Shown here one piece after another: positions 44,805-52,413 of a stretch of 54,868 nt of DNA. The notes below the pieces were generated by a model. The model saw nothing but the letters and a program-made list of their open reading frames with translations, ran no database searches and was not told where the DNA came from. Numbering within the stretch: the first letter of the stretch is position 1; the number at the start of each line of letters is the position of its first letter. This stretch comes from Hespellia stercorisuis DSM 15480. Its GTDB lineage: Bacteria; Bacillota; Clostridia; Lachnospirales; Lachnospiraceae. The DNA is taken from assembly GCF_900142165.1 (NCBI RefSeq), contig NZ_FQZY01000029.1:1-54868 (forward strand), written 5' to 3'. Position numbers and translations under genes: made by a program.

Positions 44805-44868
44805 GCCGGACGCTGAGAACCAGAGGATAACTCTATCCTTTTGGTTTTCGGTGTCCGGCTTATTTTTT
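44805..44868 (+). terminator. Very long terminator hairpin
   Basis: Bases 44805-44822 (GCCGGACGCTGAGAACCA) pair continuously with 44842-44859, counting three G-U pairs, and an inner AGGATA/TATCCT pair extends the stem. A T-rich run (TTATTTTTT) follows. A smaller hairpin GTTTAGC/GCTAAAC lies at 44769-44786. It should end the polY operon. Confidence 0.8.
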
Positions 44869-45000
44869 GCTGTTTGCTCCGGAATGGAGAAGCAAATGTA
44901 TAAATTGGAGGACTGGCAAAGCTCAGTTAGCAGGTATCCGTAATCTCCGAATTTTGATTGTCCAACAAACCTAAATCAAAATTTTAAGGAGATTACAACA

Positions 45001-45555
45001 ATGACTACTTATTTAATTTATTCGGATATTAAAGCAGATAGAAAGGTTCTCAAAGTGGCAACACAAGAAGAATGGACTGAAATAATGTGCAGCAATCGTG
45101 GCTTGCCTATTGCTACTCGAAGATTTTTTATCAAGGACACTATCGTAGAAAAAGAAAGCGTTGACCAAATGTTTATTGAGGTTTCTTTAGAGGAATACAG
45201 AAAATGGCATTCAGAGCATATCAGCTCAGAAAAGAAACGAAAGTACAAGATGAAATACAAAATGATTTCGTTAAGCAGCTTGGAGCATGACGATTGTGTC
45301 GCTCCAATGAATTCGGTGTCTTTAGAGGATACCAGTATTGAAAGTGCTGTTATAGGCGAGCTTTTGATGGAACAGGTAAAAACAAAACTATCGCAGTGGA
45401 AACCTTGGGCAGTTGAACTATTTAACTGTCTGTATGACGGAGAAGAAAAGGAAGTTGTGCAAGCATTTATCGGGAAACACGCAATTACTGAGCGTGCTTT
45501 CAGATACAGGAAAACAGAGTTAAGAAAAGTCGTCAAGAATTTTTTACAAAAATAA
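45001..45555 (+). CDS. Sigma-70 region 4-like protein of mobile elements
   Basis: This 184-residue protein has an N-terminal half that is unfamiliar (TYLIYSDIKADRKVLKVATQ). The C-terminal 60 residues (LSQWKPWAVELFNCLYDGEE, then ITERAFRYRKTELRKVVKNF) look like a sigma region 4 or other helix-turn-helix arrangement found in Tn916/Tn1549-like right ends. AAGGAG precedes the ATG. It lies upstream of mazF-xis-int, so it may regulate excision (inference). Confidence 0.55.
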   Translation: MTTYLIYSDIKADRKVLKVATQEEWTEIMCSNRGLPIATRRFFIKDTIVEKESVDQMFIEVSLEEYRKWHSEHISSEKKRKYKMKYKMISLSSLEHDDCVAPMNSVSLEDTSIESAVIGELLMEQVKTKLSQWKPWAVELFNCLYDGEEKEVVQAFIGKHAITERAFRYRKTELRKVVKNFLQK

Positions 45556-45630
45556 TTTTTCCGTTTTTGGCTTTGAAGGTTGCAGTAGAGAAGTGTAGGC
45601 AACTAACAAGCACCATTGTAGGAGGTCATT

Positions 45631-46011
45631 ATGAATAACGGAAATACAAGAAGAATTTTCAGAGGCGATATCTTTTATGCAGACTTGGGCGACACTGTTG
45701 GCTCTCAGCAGGGCGGCATTCGACCCGTTGTTATCGTTCAAAATAATACAGGCAACCGATTTAGTCCAACCATCGTTGTCGTACCCTTGACATCAGTCAA
45801 TAAAAAGAAACGGCAGCCGACCCATACCTATATAGGCAAGTGCTTCGGACTTACCGCTGAATCCATTGCACTTGCCGAGCAAATAACGACAATAGATAAA
45901 TGCAGACTGCACGATTACATTGGTCATATGAGTGCCGGAACAATGTTGCGGCTGTCTAATGCATTGTCAATCAGCGTCGGAATTGACAATGGAGGTGATG
46001 GTCGTGACTAA
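45631..46011 (+). CDS. MazF/PemK-family endoribonuclease toxin, no antitoxin seen
   Basis: This 126-residue protein shows the family start RRIFRGDIFYADLGDTVGSQ, then IRPVVIVQNN, VVVPLTS and LAEQITTIDKCRL, all conserved PemK/MazF blocks including the loop residues of the active site. MazF toxins cut single-stranded RNA. No small antitoxin gene is next to it: the upstream gene is sigma-like and the downstream one is xis, which overlaps its stop. In relatives this gene can act as a regulator in the excision module. AGGAGGTC precedes the start. Confidence 0.85.
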   Translation: MNNGNTRRIFRGDIFYADLGDTVGSQQGGIRPVVIVQNNTGNRFSPTIVVVPLTSVNKKKRQPTHTYIGKCFGLTAESIALAEQITTIDKCRLHDYIGHMSAGTMLRLSNALSISVGIDNGGDGRD

Positions 46012-46216
46012 AGAAGAAAAAGACAAGACTGTTCCGGTATGGCAAAGGGCTTTACTCACTTTAGAAGAGGCCGGAGCCTACACGGGCATTGGTGTAAACA
46101 AGCTCCGAGAAATGTCCGATGACGATTCCTGTGAATATGTCGTTTGGGTTGGCAACCGCAGGATGTTTAAGCGAATAAAGCTTGATGAGTATCTTTCTAA
46201 CGCATATTCTGTTTGA
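46004..46216 (+). CDS. xis: Excisionase Xis (first copy)
   Basis: This 70-residue winged-helix protein directs the integrase to excision. LLTLEEAGAYTGIGVNKLRE is the helix-turn-helix and WVGNRRMFKRIKLDEYL the wing and C-terminal helix, as in Tn916 Xis. The start is GTG 46004, with GGAGGT seven bases before it; it overlaps the mazF stop by eight bases. A hairpin terminator follows at once. Confidence 0.85.
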   Translation: MTKEEKDKTVPVWQRALLTLEEAGAYTGIGVNKLREMSDDDSCEYVVWVGNRRMFKRIKLDEYLSNAYSV

Positions 46217-46221
46217 TTTGT

Positions 46222-46257
46222 CAAAGGTGCGATCCGGCAAATCGCACCTTTGTCCTT
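46222..46257 (+). terminator. Hairpin between the two xis genes
   Basis: CAAAGGTGCGAT (46222-46233) and ATCGCACCTTTG (46241-46252) form a perfect 12-bp stem with a 7-nt loop, then TCCTTTT. It is a likely partial terminator that lets xis1 and xis2-int be expressed differently. Confidence 0.7.
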
Positions 46258-46318
46258 TTCGCTTTATTCCGCTATCCTATGCTCAACGAAAACGGAATAA
46301 ATCACGGAGGACAAAGAA

Positions 46319-46528
46319 ATGGATGCCAATAAGAAAAAAGAAGTCCCTATATGGGAGAAATCAAACTTAACGCTTGAAGAAGCCGCACGGTATTACAACA
46401 TTGGAATTAATAAGCTCAGAGATATGTCAAAAGAAGAAACCTGCGACTTTGTTCTTTGGGTTGGAAATAGGCGGCTCATCAAACGAAAGAAGCTTGATGA
46501 ATACTTGGAAAAATCATTCTCAGTATAA
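46319..46528 (+). CDS. xis: Excisionase Xis (second copy)
   Basis: This 69-residue protein has the same layout as the first Xis: LTLEEAARYYNIGINKLRDM and LWVGNRRLIKRKKLDEYL. More than half of the residues are shared, so the two arose by duplication. It lies 12 bases before the integrase gene, the classical xis-int arrangement, and GGAGGACAAAG precedes the ATG. It is probably the Xis partner of this integrase. Confidence 0.88.
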   Translation: MDANKKKEVPIWEKSNLTLEEAARYYNIGINKLRDMSKEETCDFVLWVGNRRLIKRKKLDEYLEKSFSV

Positions 46529-46540
46529 GGAGGAATCAGG

Positions 46541-47815
46541 ATGAAGAAGAAAGCGCAAACCGGAGTGCGATTTGATAATCGACATATCCGACTGCGAACC
46601 GGAGAGAGTCAGCGACCAAACGGAACTTACTTGTTCCGCTGGACATCCGAGGACGGCAAAAGGCACTCAATATATGCGCCCACACTCGATAAACTTCGTG
46701 AACAGGAAGAACTGGTCATTGTTGATAAGCACGATGGAATAAAGACGGATGTAAAGGGGTTGACGGTCAACGATTTGTTTGATTTATGGTGTCAGCTCAA
46801 GCGAGGAATTAAAGACAGCACCTTTAAGAATTACATCTATATGTATGAGATGTTCGTCAAGCCGACCTTCGGTAGAAACCGAGTGGTACGAGTGGCAAAA
46901 TCAGATATACGACGCTTCTATAACAATCTCGTTGATGGAAAATCTCTGAAAGTTGCCACGCTTGATAATGTTCACAATGTGTTGCATCAGGTGTTTCAGG
47001 TTGCCGTTGATGACGCAATTATTCGCATAAATCCGACAGACAACATGATGAAGGAACTGAAGCTTGCGCATAGCGGATACAAGAGTGAGCAGCGAAAAGC
47101 GCTCACGATGGAAGAAGAAAAGCTGTTTCTTGGCTACTTAAAGAAGACACCGAGATATTTTCACTGGTATCCGCTATTCTTTATCATGGCAAACACAGGA
47201 ATGCGTGTCGGAGAGATAACAGGACTGCGCTGGCGGGATGTCGATTTGGATAAAGGTATCATCAGCGTAAATCATACCTTGGTCTATTACAATCACCGAG
47301 ATGAAAAGGGCTGCTATTACAGCATCAATACACCCAAGACGAAAGCCGGAATGCGAGAGATTCCGATGATGGACGAAGTGAGAGAAGCGTTCTATTTGGA
47401 AAAGCAGTATCAGCAAGAAGCGGAAATTGAGAGTATTAGCAGAATTGATGGTTACGATGATTTTGTCTTTGTTAATCGGGACGGAGTAGTACAGAACCTC
47501 GGAAATCTGAACAAAGCTATTCAGAGAATAAGCCGAGATTGCAACTGCGAAATAATTGAAATGCAAGGCATTGACAGTGACCCGGTTCTCCTACCTCATT
47601 TTAGCTGTCATAACCTCAGACACACATTTGCAACAAGGTTATGCGAGTCTGGCATCAACCTCAAGGTTATTCAGGATGTTTTAGGACACGCCGATGTATC
47701 AACCACAATGAATATTTATATCAATGTCACCAATGACCTCAAGAAAAAGGAAATAGCGAGCTTCGGAAGTTTTATGAAGCAGAGCGAATCACACGGAACA
47801 ACTGAACAGATATAA
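46541..47815 (+). CDS. int: Tyrosine recombinase integrase (Tn916-type)
   Basis: This 424-residue protein has an N-terminal arm-binding domain ([26 protein letters not shown]), a core-binding SAM-like domain (about 70-160) and the catalytic domain. Catalytic residues are R222 in [13 protein letters not shown], the H-x-x-R of [13 protein letters not shown] (about 357-360), the H of [10 protein letters not shown] and the tyrosine of MNIYINV (about 393). All are present. AAGGAGG precedes the ATG. It marks the right part of an ICE whose left end was not identified. Confidence 0.93.
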   Translation: MKKKAQTGVRFDNRHIRLRTGESQRPNGTYLFRWTSEDGKRHSIYAPTLDKLREQEELVIVDKHDGIKTDVKGLTVNDLFDLWCQLKRGIKDSTFKNYIYMYEMFVKPTFGRNRVVRVAKSDIRRFYNNLVDGKSLKVATLDNVHNVLHQVFQVAVDDAIIRINPTDNMMKELKLAHSGYKSEQRKALTMEEEKLFLGYLKKTPRYFHWYPLFFIMANTGMRVGEITGLRWRDVDLDKGIISVNHTLVYYNHRDEKGCYYSINTPKTKAGMREIPMMDEVREAFYLEKQYQQEAEIESISRIDGYDDFVFVNRDGVVQNLGNLNKAIQRISRDCNCEIIEMQGIDSDPVLLPHFSCHNLRHTFATRLCESGINLKVIQDVLGHADVSTTMNIYINVTNDLKKKEIASFGSFMKQSESHGTTEQI

Positions 47816-47817
47816 CA

Positions 47818-47848
47818 ATGAGCCTTGCAGTTTTGCTGCAAGGCTCAT
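47818..47848 (+). terminator. Terminator after int
   Basis: ATGAGCCTTGCA (47818-47829) and TGCAAGGCTCAT (47837-47848) form a perfect 12-bp stem with a 7-nt loop, three bases after the integrase stop. The T-run is weak (TCGCATCCTT), so it may work in both directions. Confidence 0.65.
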
Positions 47849-47879
47849 TCGCATCCTTAACAGAAACGGGACTCCTTTA

Positions 47880-47885
47880 TATAAT
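47880..47885 (+). promoter_or_regulatory. -10 element before the zinc-ribbon repeat gene
   Basis: TATAAT lies three bases before the ATG at 47888, so that ATG cannot be in a normal transcript from this promoter; ATG 47915 can. The -35 box is not clear. Confidence 0.4.
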
Positions 47886-47914
47886 GTATGAAAAAGCGAG
47901 AAAGAGGTGTGCCT

Positions 47915-49330
47915 ATGAAAAACAGTAAATCGACCATTAAGCCGGAGCTTATGCAGCAATGGTCTGAAAGAAACTATCCGCTTACGCCGGATGATATATC
48001 TTACGGTTCAAACAAGCTTGTGTGGTGGCACGGTTCCTGCGGCCACGAATGGCAGGCAAGTCCCAAAAGTCGATCTGCCGGAGAGAATTGTCCGATATGT
48101 TCCGGTGCAAGGGTTGTATCCGGAATAAATGATTTGAAAACCTTATACCCCAAGCTGGCTTCGGAATGGTCAGATAAAAACCATCCGTTAATGCCGACAA
48201 TGGTCAGCATGGGTTCGCACAAAAAAGCGATTTGGCAATGCTCGTGCGGGCATGAGTGGTCAGCCACAGTTAAGAGCCGTGTTTATGGAAGTGGATGCCC
48301 ATACTGCTCACATAATCTCGTTATGTCCGGCTTTAATGACCTTGCCTCCTGCTTCCCTGAAATCGCAGCAGAATGGTCTGAACGCAATTATCCACTAAAG
48401 CCTGATATGGTGACGGCTTTTAAGAACAAAAAGGTCTGGTGGAAATGCAGCGAAGGTCACGAATGGAACACGCTCATTTCGACTCGCTCCGGTGGAAGTA
48501 ATTGCCCATATTGCAGTGGCATTAAGTTGCTCACAGGCTACAATGATTTGGCCACGAGGTATCCCGTTCTATCAGAAGAATGGTCAGATAAAAACCTTCC
48601 TGTCATTCCCACTATGGTAAATGAGAAGTCAACCAAAAATGTATGGTGGAGGTGCAACACCTGCGGATTTGAATGGCAATCCGTTATAAGGGCAAGAGTA
48701 AGAGGCGCATCTTGCCCGGTATGTGCAGAAAGAACTGTCCTTGAAGGATATAACGACCTTGCAACAACAAATCCTGAATTGGTTTCAGAATGGGACAACA
48801 GCAAGAACGCTGACTTGCTGCCGGGTAAGGTATCTAAAAGCTCATTGAGAAGCGTGTGGTGGAAATGTTCTTACGGTCACTCTTGGAAAGCTCGAATCGC
48901 TGACAGAGCGATAAACGGCGAGCAGTGTCGAAAGTGTAACGGTGAATTTCATCAGGTACTTTCACAGTTGCTTGTTATGCTCTATGCGAGAAAAGAGGGC
49001 TTGAAGGTACTCGTAAATTCTGATAAGCAAATCGGGCTGAAGCTGGAAACCTATTTGCCAGAACTGTATCTTGCCATTGAGTCGTCGATTCCTACTAATC
49101 AGGATGGGAGAGATGCCGCAGAAATCAAAAAGTTTATCTGTGAGAAGAACCATATTGACTTGGTACGTATTCCATATAAGCAGGGGATGAACGAAGCGGA
49201 GTGCGCAGATAAAATCAAGAGCTCATTCAGAAAGCACTGCTGCATTATCAAATCGGATAGCGAGCAGGATGTTGAATTGCTTCGCACCCGGTTTTTTCAA
49301 AGAAACAAGCAATTAGGCGGGAACTCTTGA
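47915..49330 (+). CDS. Zinc-ribbon repeat (DUF4379) protein with nuclease-like C-terminus
   Basis: This 471-residue protein contains five repeats of about 65 residues, each with W-W-x-C-x-x-GHEW, then CPxC and NDL-x-x-x-x-P-x-L-x-x-EW (DUF4379/treble-clef type). The last 125 residues hold a predicted Vsr-like or PD-(D/E)XK fold: LETYLPELYLAIES, then a lysine in AEIKKFI and HIDLVRIPYKQGMNEAE. The repeat type is known from proteins of immune and mobile-element conflict. ATG 47915 follows AGAGGTG. It has its own promoter behind int, so it is cargo at the element edge. Confidence 0.75.
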   Translation: MKNSKSTIKPELMQQWSERNYPLTPDDISYGSNKLVWWHGSCGHEWQASPKSRSAGENCPICSGARVVSGINDLKTLYPKLASEWSDKNHPLMPTMVSMGSHKKAIWQCSCGHEWSATVKSRVYGSGCPYCSHNLVMSGFNDLASCFPEIAAEWSERNYPLKPDMVTAFKNKKVWWKCSEGHEWNTLISTRSGGSNCPYCSGIKLLTGYNDLATRYPVLSEEWSDKNLPVIPTMVNEKSTKNVWWRCNTCGFEWQSVIRARVRGASCPVCAERTVLEGYNDLATTNPELVSEWDNSKNADLLPGKVSKSSLRSVWWKCSYGHSWKARIADRAINGEQCRKCNGEFHQVLSQLLVMLYARKEGLKVLVNSDKQIGLKLETYLPELYLAIESSIPTNQDGRDAAEIKKFICEKNHIDLVRIPYKQGMNEAECADKIKSSFRKHCCIIKSDSEQDVELLRTRFFQRNKQLGGNS

Positions 49331-49355
49331 AAAAAGTGCGAAATCATGTTATAAT
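49327..49355 (+). promoter_or_regulatory. Strong promoter without an obvious gene
   Basis: TTGAAA (49327-49332), 17 bases, TATAAT (49350-49355) with TG before the -10. The first frame behind it encodes only 22 residues (49493-49561). It may transcribe toward the DUF6462 genes or make a small RNA. Confidence 0.55.
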
Positions 49356-49384
49356 ATAATAACTTTATGGTTTCATTGTTGGTG

Positions 49385-49449
49385 TTAATCCGCTTTAATC
49401 CATTATTTAATCCACTGTTTTTTTATAGCGATACAGAACCGTACAGAAC
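49385..49449. repeat. Helically phased direct repeats
   Basis: TTAATCC occurs at 49385, 49395 and 49407, and TACAGAAC at 49432 and 49442, with steps of 10-12 bases. Such phasing suits integrase arm-type sites or iterons. The gene-free region 49331-49790 otherwise holds a promoter, a 22-codon frame and a terminator. Confidence 0.5.
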
Positions 49450-49695
49450 AGTAGGGCAAAAAAAGAAACACCTTTGAAAGAGATAGAGAACAATGAAAAA
49501 TCCGTATACAATTGTGAAATCTACCGATGACATCCCGACAATGAAGTCATTGGAGAAATAATCCAGTATTTATGCGGGTTTGCAAGGTCTAAAATGTTAT
49601 CTGACATCAAAATGACACTTTTTGGGTTCGAATTGTCGAAAAAAGTCAAACCAAGATAGAAAGTTTATGCATCAAAATTAAATCATAAAAATGCG

Positions 49696-49746
49696 AAGAG
49701 CATCTTTTAAAAGATAAAAAATCTTTTGAAGGGTGCTCTTTTTTCG
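49696..49746 (+). terminator. Terminator before the DUF6462 genes
   Basis: AAGAGCA (49696-49702) pairs with TGCTCTT (49734-49740), with a second AAAAGAT/ATCTTTT stem inside, and TTTTTT follows. It insulates the next operon from transcription coming from the promoter at 49327. Confidence 0.7.
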
Positions 49747-49790
49747 TTCAGTATTCAAGGCAAACAAATCTACTGTCACTAGGAGATTAT

Positions 49791-50063
49791 ATGGATTCAT
49801 CAAAGAATAGATTCAAAGATTTAGACAAGCGTGTAGAGATTCAGCAAAACATCAGGCAACTAAGAAGATTATACCTTCGTTACCAAGAGGCAGAAATTGT
49901 TTACAGTATGACCCATCGGAAACTATTAGAGATAGCCGGTAAAGCAGGGGCTATTTATCGTATGGATGGCACGGTTCTTATAAGAAGGGATATTTTTGAA
50001 GAATACCTGGAACAATTTCATGAACCGAGTACCTTATCGGGAAATGAGGAGGATGACCAATGA
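49791..50063 (+). CDS. DUF6462 family protein (first)
   Basis: A 90-residue excisionase-like DNA-binding protein: RYQEAEIVYSMTHRKLLEIA, then AGAIYRMDGTVLIRRDIFEEYL, which is the layout of MerR/Xis-type winged helices. DUF6462 proteins precede parA in Clostridia ICEs. AGGAG precedes the ATG and the stop overlaps the next gene by four bases. Confidence 0.7.
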   Translation: MDSSKNRFKDLDKRVEIQQNIRQLRRLYLRYQEAEIVYSMTHRKLLEIAGKAGAIYRMDGTVLIRRDIFEEYLEQFHEPSTLSGNEEDDQ

Positions 50064-50290
50064 GAGGAAACGCATGGAAAGTATCAGATCAGCTAGATGA
50101 TATTGATTTAGCGTTTTTAAGAAGGGATTTCGTTACTATCAAAATCGCTCGGAACTATTACGGTATCGGTGAAAGACAATTGATCCGTAAAGCTCATGAA
50201 GCTGGGGCTGTCTACAAAATCGGAAAGATGGTTTTATTCAATCGTAGAATACTCGATGGCTATTTCAGAAGAACACAGAAGGAGGAATAA
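50060..50290 (+). CDS. DUF6462 family protein (second)
   Basis: A 76-residue paralogue of the preceding protein (TIKIARNYYGIGERQLIRKA, then AGAVYKIGKMVLFNRRILDGYF). Starts in an ATGA overlap and ends three bases before parA, so the operon is tight. It probably binds DNA near the partition site or regulates the operon; this is inferred from the winged-helix layout. Confidence 0.7.
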   Translation: MRGNAWKVSDQLDDIDLAFLRRDFVTIKIARNYYGIGERQLIRKAHEAGAVYKIGKMVLFNRRILDGYFRRTQKEE

Positions 50291-50292
50291 AT

Positions 50293-51078
50293 ATGTGTAA
50301 GGTAATCGCAATTGCAAATCAAAAAGGTGGAGTTGGAAAAACTACAACATCAGTTAATCTTGGTATCGGGCTTGCTAGACAAGGAAATAAAGTATTGCTT
50401 ATTGATGCGGATCCGCAGGGAAGTCTCACAGCAAGTCTTGGATATATTGAACCGGATGATATAGGTGTCACATTGGCAACAATCATGATGAACGTAATAA
50501 ACGAGGAAGAATTCGAGGTTACAGACGGAATACTTCATCATCAGGAAAATGTTGATTTGTTACCATCCAATATTGAACTTTCAGGACTAGAGGTATCGAT
50601 GGCAAACGTCATTAGCCGGGAAGTTATCATGAAAGAATATATAGAAGAGATTAAGAAGCAATATGATTATATTCTAATTGACTGTATGCCATCTCTTGGA
50701 ATGATCACTATCAATGCGCTTGTATCTGCCGATTCCGTGCTTGTTCCAGTGCAAGCAGCGTATTTACCGGTAAAAGGTCTGCAACAGCTGATTAAGACAA
50801 TCACAATGGTTAGGAAACGTTTGAATCGAAACCTAAAGGTGGAAGGTATATTACTTACAATGGTTGATTTTAGAACCAACTTTGCAAAGGATATTTCAGC
50901 ACAAGTAAGAAAAGAATATGGTGCGAACATCAATATCTTTGATTGTTCTATTCCAGTATCTGTAAAAGCAGCTGAAACCAGTGCAGAAGGAAGAAGTATT
51001 TTTGCGTATTGTCCAAAAGGTAAGGTTAGCATAGCTTATGAGGAATTAAGTAAGGAGGTACAGGCTCATGAAAACTAG
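50293..51078 (+). CDS. parA: ParA/Soj partition ATPase
   Basis: This 261-residue protein has the deviant Walker A KGGVGKTTTS (about 9-18), the A' motif LIDADPQGSL and the Walker B YILIDCMPSLGM, as in Soj/ParA. It segregates the circular or replicating form of the element together with ParB. GGAGGAATAA precedes the ATG. It overlaps parB by 11 bases. Confidence 0.92.
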   Translation: MCKVIAIANQKGGVGKTTTSVNLGIGLARQGNKVLLIDADPQGSLTASLGYIEPDDIGVTLATIMMNVINEEEFEVTDGILHHQENVDLLPSNIELSGLEVSMANVISREVIMKEYIEEIKKQYDYILIDCMPSLGMITINALVSADSVLVPVQAAYLPVKGLQQLIKTITMVRKRLNRNLKVEGILLTMVDFRTNFAKDISAQVRKEYGANINIFDCSIPVSVKAAETSAEGRSIFAYCPKGKVSIAYEELSKEVQAHEN

Positions 51079-51985
51079 GAGCGGAGAAAAGATCAAACTG
51101 ACAAGTATTGAAGAACTTTTAGGTGTGCCAAATGAAGAAGTTGCATCTGAGATAGAAATTGATAAAATCCGGTGTTTTCAGGATCATCCATTTAAAGTTC
51201 TCGATGATGATAAGATGGCTGAACTTGTGGAAAGTGTAAAGGAAAAGGGAATATTAACTCCGGTTCTAGTTCGTCCGACAGGAGAAGATTTTGAAATGAT
51301 ATCCGGACATCGTAGAATGCATGCAGCTGTCATGGCAGGATTAACAATGATTCCAGCTATTATTAGGGAAATGTCAGATGATGATGCCACTATTGCAATG
51401 GTGGATGCAAATATTCAAAGGGAAGAATTGCTTCCAAGCGAAAAAGGTTTTGCATTTAAGATGAAGATGGAGGCTATGAAGCGTCAAGGAAAAAGAACTG
51501 ATTTAACTTCCAACCAAAATGGTGGGAAGTTGGAAACGGCAGAAGTTGTGGGTAATGAGTCGGGGATTAGTCCGAACCAAGTGCGTAGATATATCCGATT
51601 AACTGAACTGATTCCAGAACTTCTTGATATGGTAGATGCTAAAAGAATTCAATTTACGATAGCAGTGGAAATCTCATATGTCCCGCAGAATATTCAGCAA
51701 TGGGTGTATGAATACATAAGGGAGAATGGACCGATTAAGCCGAAGCAGATTGAAATTCTTAGAAAGTACATTAAGTTGGAGCCAATGACACAAAGAAAAT
51801 TAATTCAGATTTTCAATGATTCGCAGGTTGGAGCTAAACCTGCAGTAAAGGTGACTTTATCAGAAAAGAAACTACGAAGTTATTTTCCACCATTCTATAA
51901 CAATTATGATATGGAGAAGGTCATCATGGAATTATTAGAGGAATGGAAACAGAAACAGGAGAAGGCAGATGAAGAAAACTTTTAA
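51068..51985 (+). CDS. parB: ParB/Spo0J partition protein
   Basis: This 305-residue DNA-binding CTPase-type partner of ParA carries VRPTGEDFEMISGHRRMHAA, with the GHRR motif, and then IQREELLPSEKGFAFKMKME. A helix-turn-helix (SGISPNQVRRYIRL) and a C-terminal dimer region follow. The start overlaps parA and the end overlaps repA by 17 bases. No parS site was identified by eye. Confidence 0.9.
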   Translation: MKTRSGEKIKLTSIEELLGVPNEEVASEIEIDKIRCFQDHPFKVLDDDKMAELVESVKEKGILTPVLVRPTGEDFEMISGHRRMHAAVMAGLTMIPAIIREMSDDDATIAMVDANIQREELLPSEKGFAFKMKMEAMKRQGKRTDLTSNQNGGKLETAEVVGNESGISPNQVRRYIRLTELIPELLDMVDAKRIQFTIAVEISYVPQNIQQWVYEYIRENGPIKPKQIEILRKYIKLEPMTQRKLIQIFNDSQVGAKPAVKVTLSEKKLRSYFPPFYNNYDMEKVIMELLEEWKQKQEKADEENF

Positions 51986-52328
51986 TTATTATTATGGGAG
52001 CCAGGCGGATCAATTTTCTTTTATAAGGATACCAAGAACACTACTTATTGAAAAAGAGTTTGAGGATTTACCATTAGAGGCAAAAGTGCTTTATGGACTA
52101 CTTTTAGATCATCTTGGAATTGCTTATAAAAATCAATGGATGGATGAGCAGAACAGGGTCTATCTAATCTATCAGATTAAAGAGATACAAGAAGATATGC
52201 ATGTTTCAAAAAAGAGAGCAATCCAGTGCTTATCAGAATTAGAAAAATTCAGATTAATAGAAAAGAAGACGAGAGGACAGGGATTGCCAAACCTTATCTA
52301 TGTGAAGAGGTTAGTGTCTGCATCATAA
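51969..52328 (+). CDS. repA: Replication initiator RepA N-terminal domain, short
   Basis: A 119-residue protein of the RepA_N family (TFNYYYGSQADQFSFIRIPR, then LPLEAKVLYGLLLDHLGIAY and KKRAIQCLSELEKF), the winged-helix origin-binding domain. Full RepA_N proteins are usually much longer (250 residues or more). Here the frame ends after LIYVKRLVSAS, before an IS, so it is probably truncated. GAGAAGG precedes the ATG inside parB. Confidence 0.75.
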   Translation: MKKTFNYYYGSQADQFSFIRIPRTLLIEKEFEDLPLEAKVLYGLLLDHLGIAYKNQWMDEQNRVYLIYQIKEIQEDMHVSKKRAIQCLSELEKFRLIEKKTRGQGLPNLIYVKRLVSAS

Positions 52329-52413
52329 ATAGAATAATTCAACAAATAAGACTCTCAGGGGTGTCGATTTCGGAACCTCTGAAACCAAATATGAGAAGTA
52401 GAGCATACGATGA

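Noticed and set aside
45018..45602. 194-codon minus-strand frame opposite the sigma-like gene
   Set aside because: It mirrors the real gene, which has AAGGAG and protein-like composition; the antisense product is rich in Cys/Ser/Phe without motifs.
49385..49449. CRISPR array
   Set aside because: The repeats are 7-8 bases at 10-12 base steps, far too short and close for repeat-spacer units.
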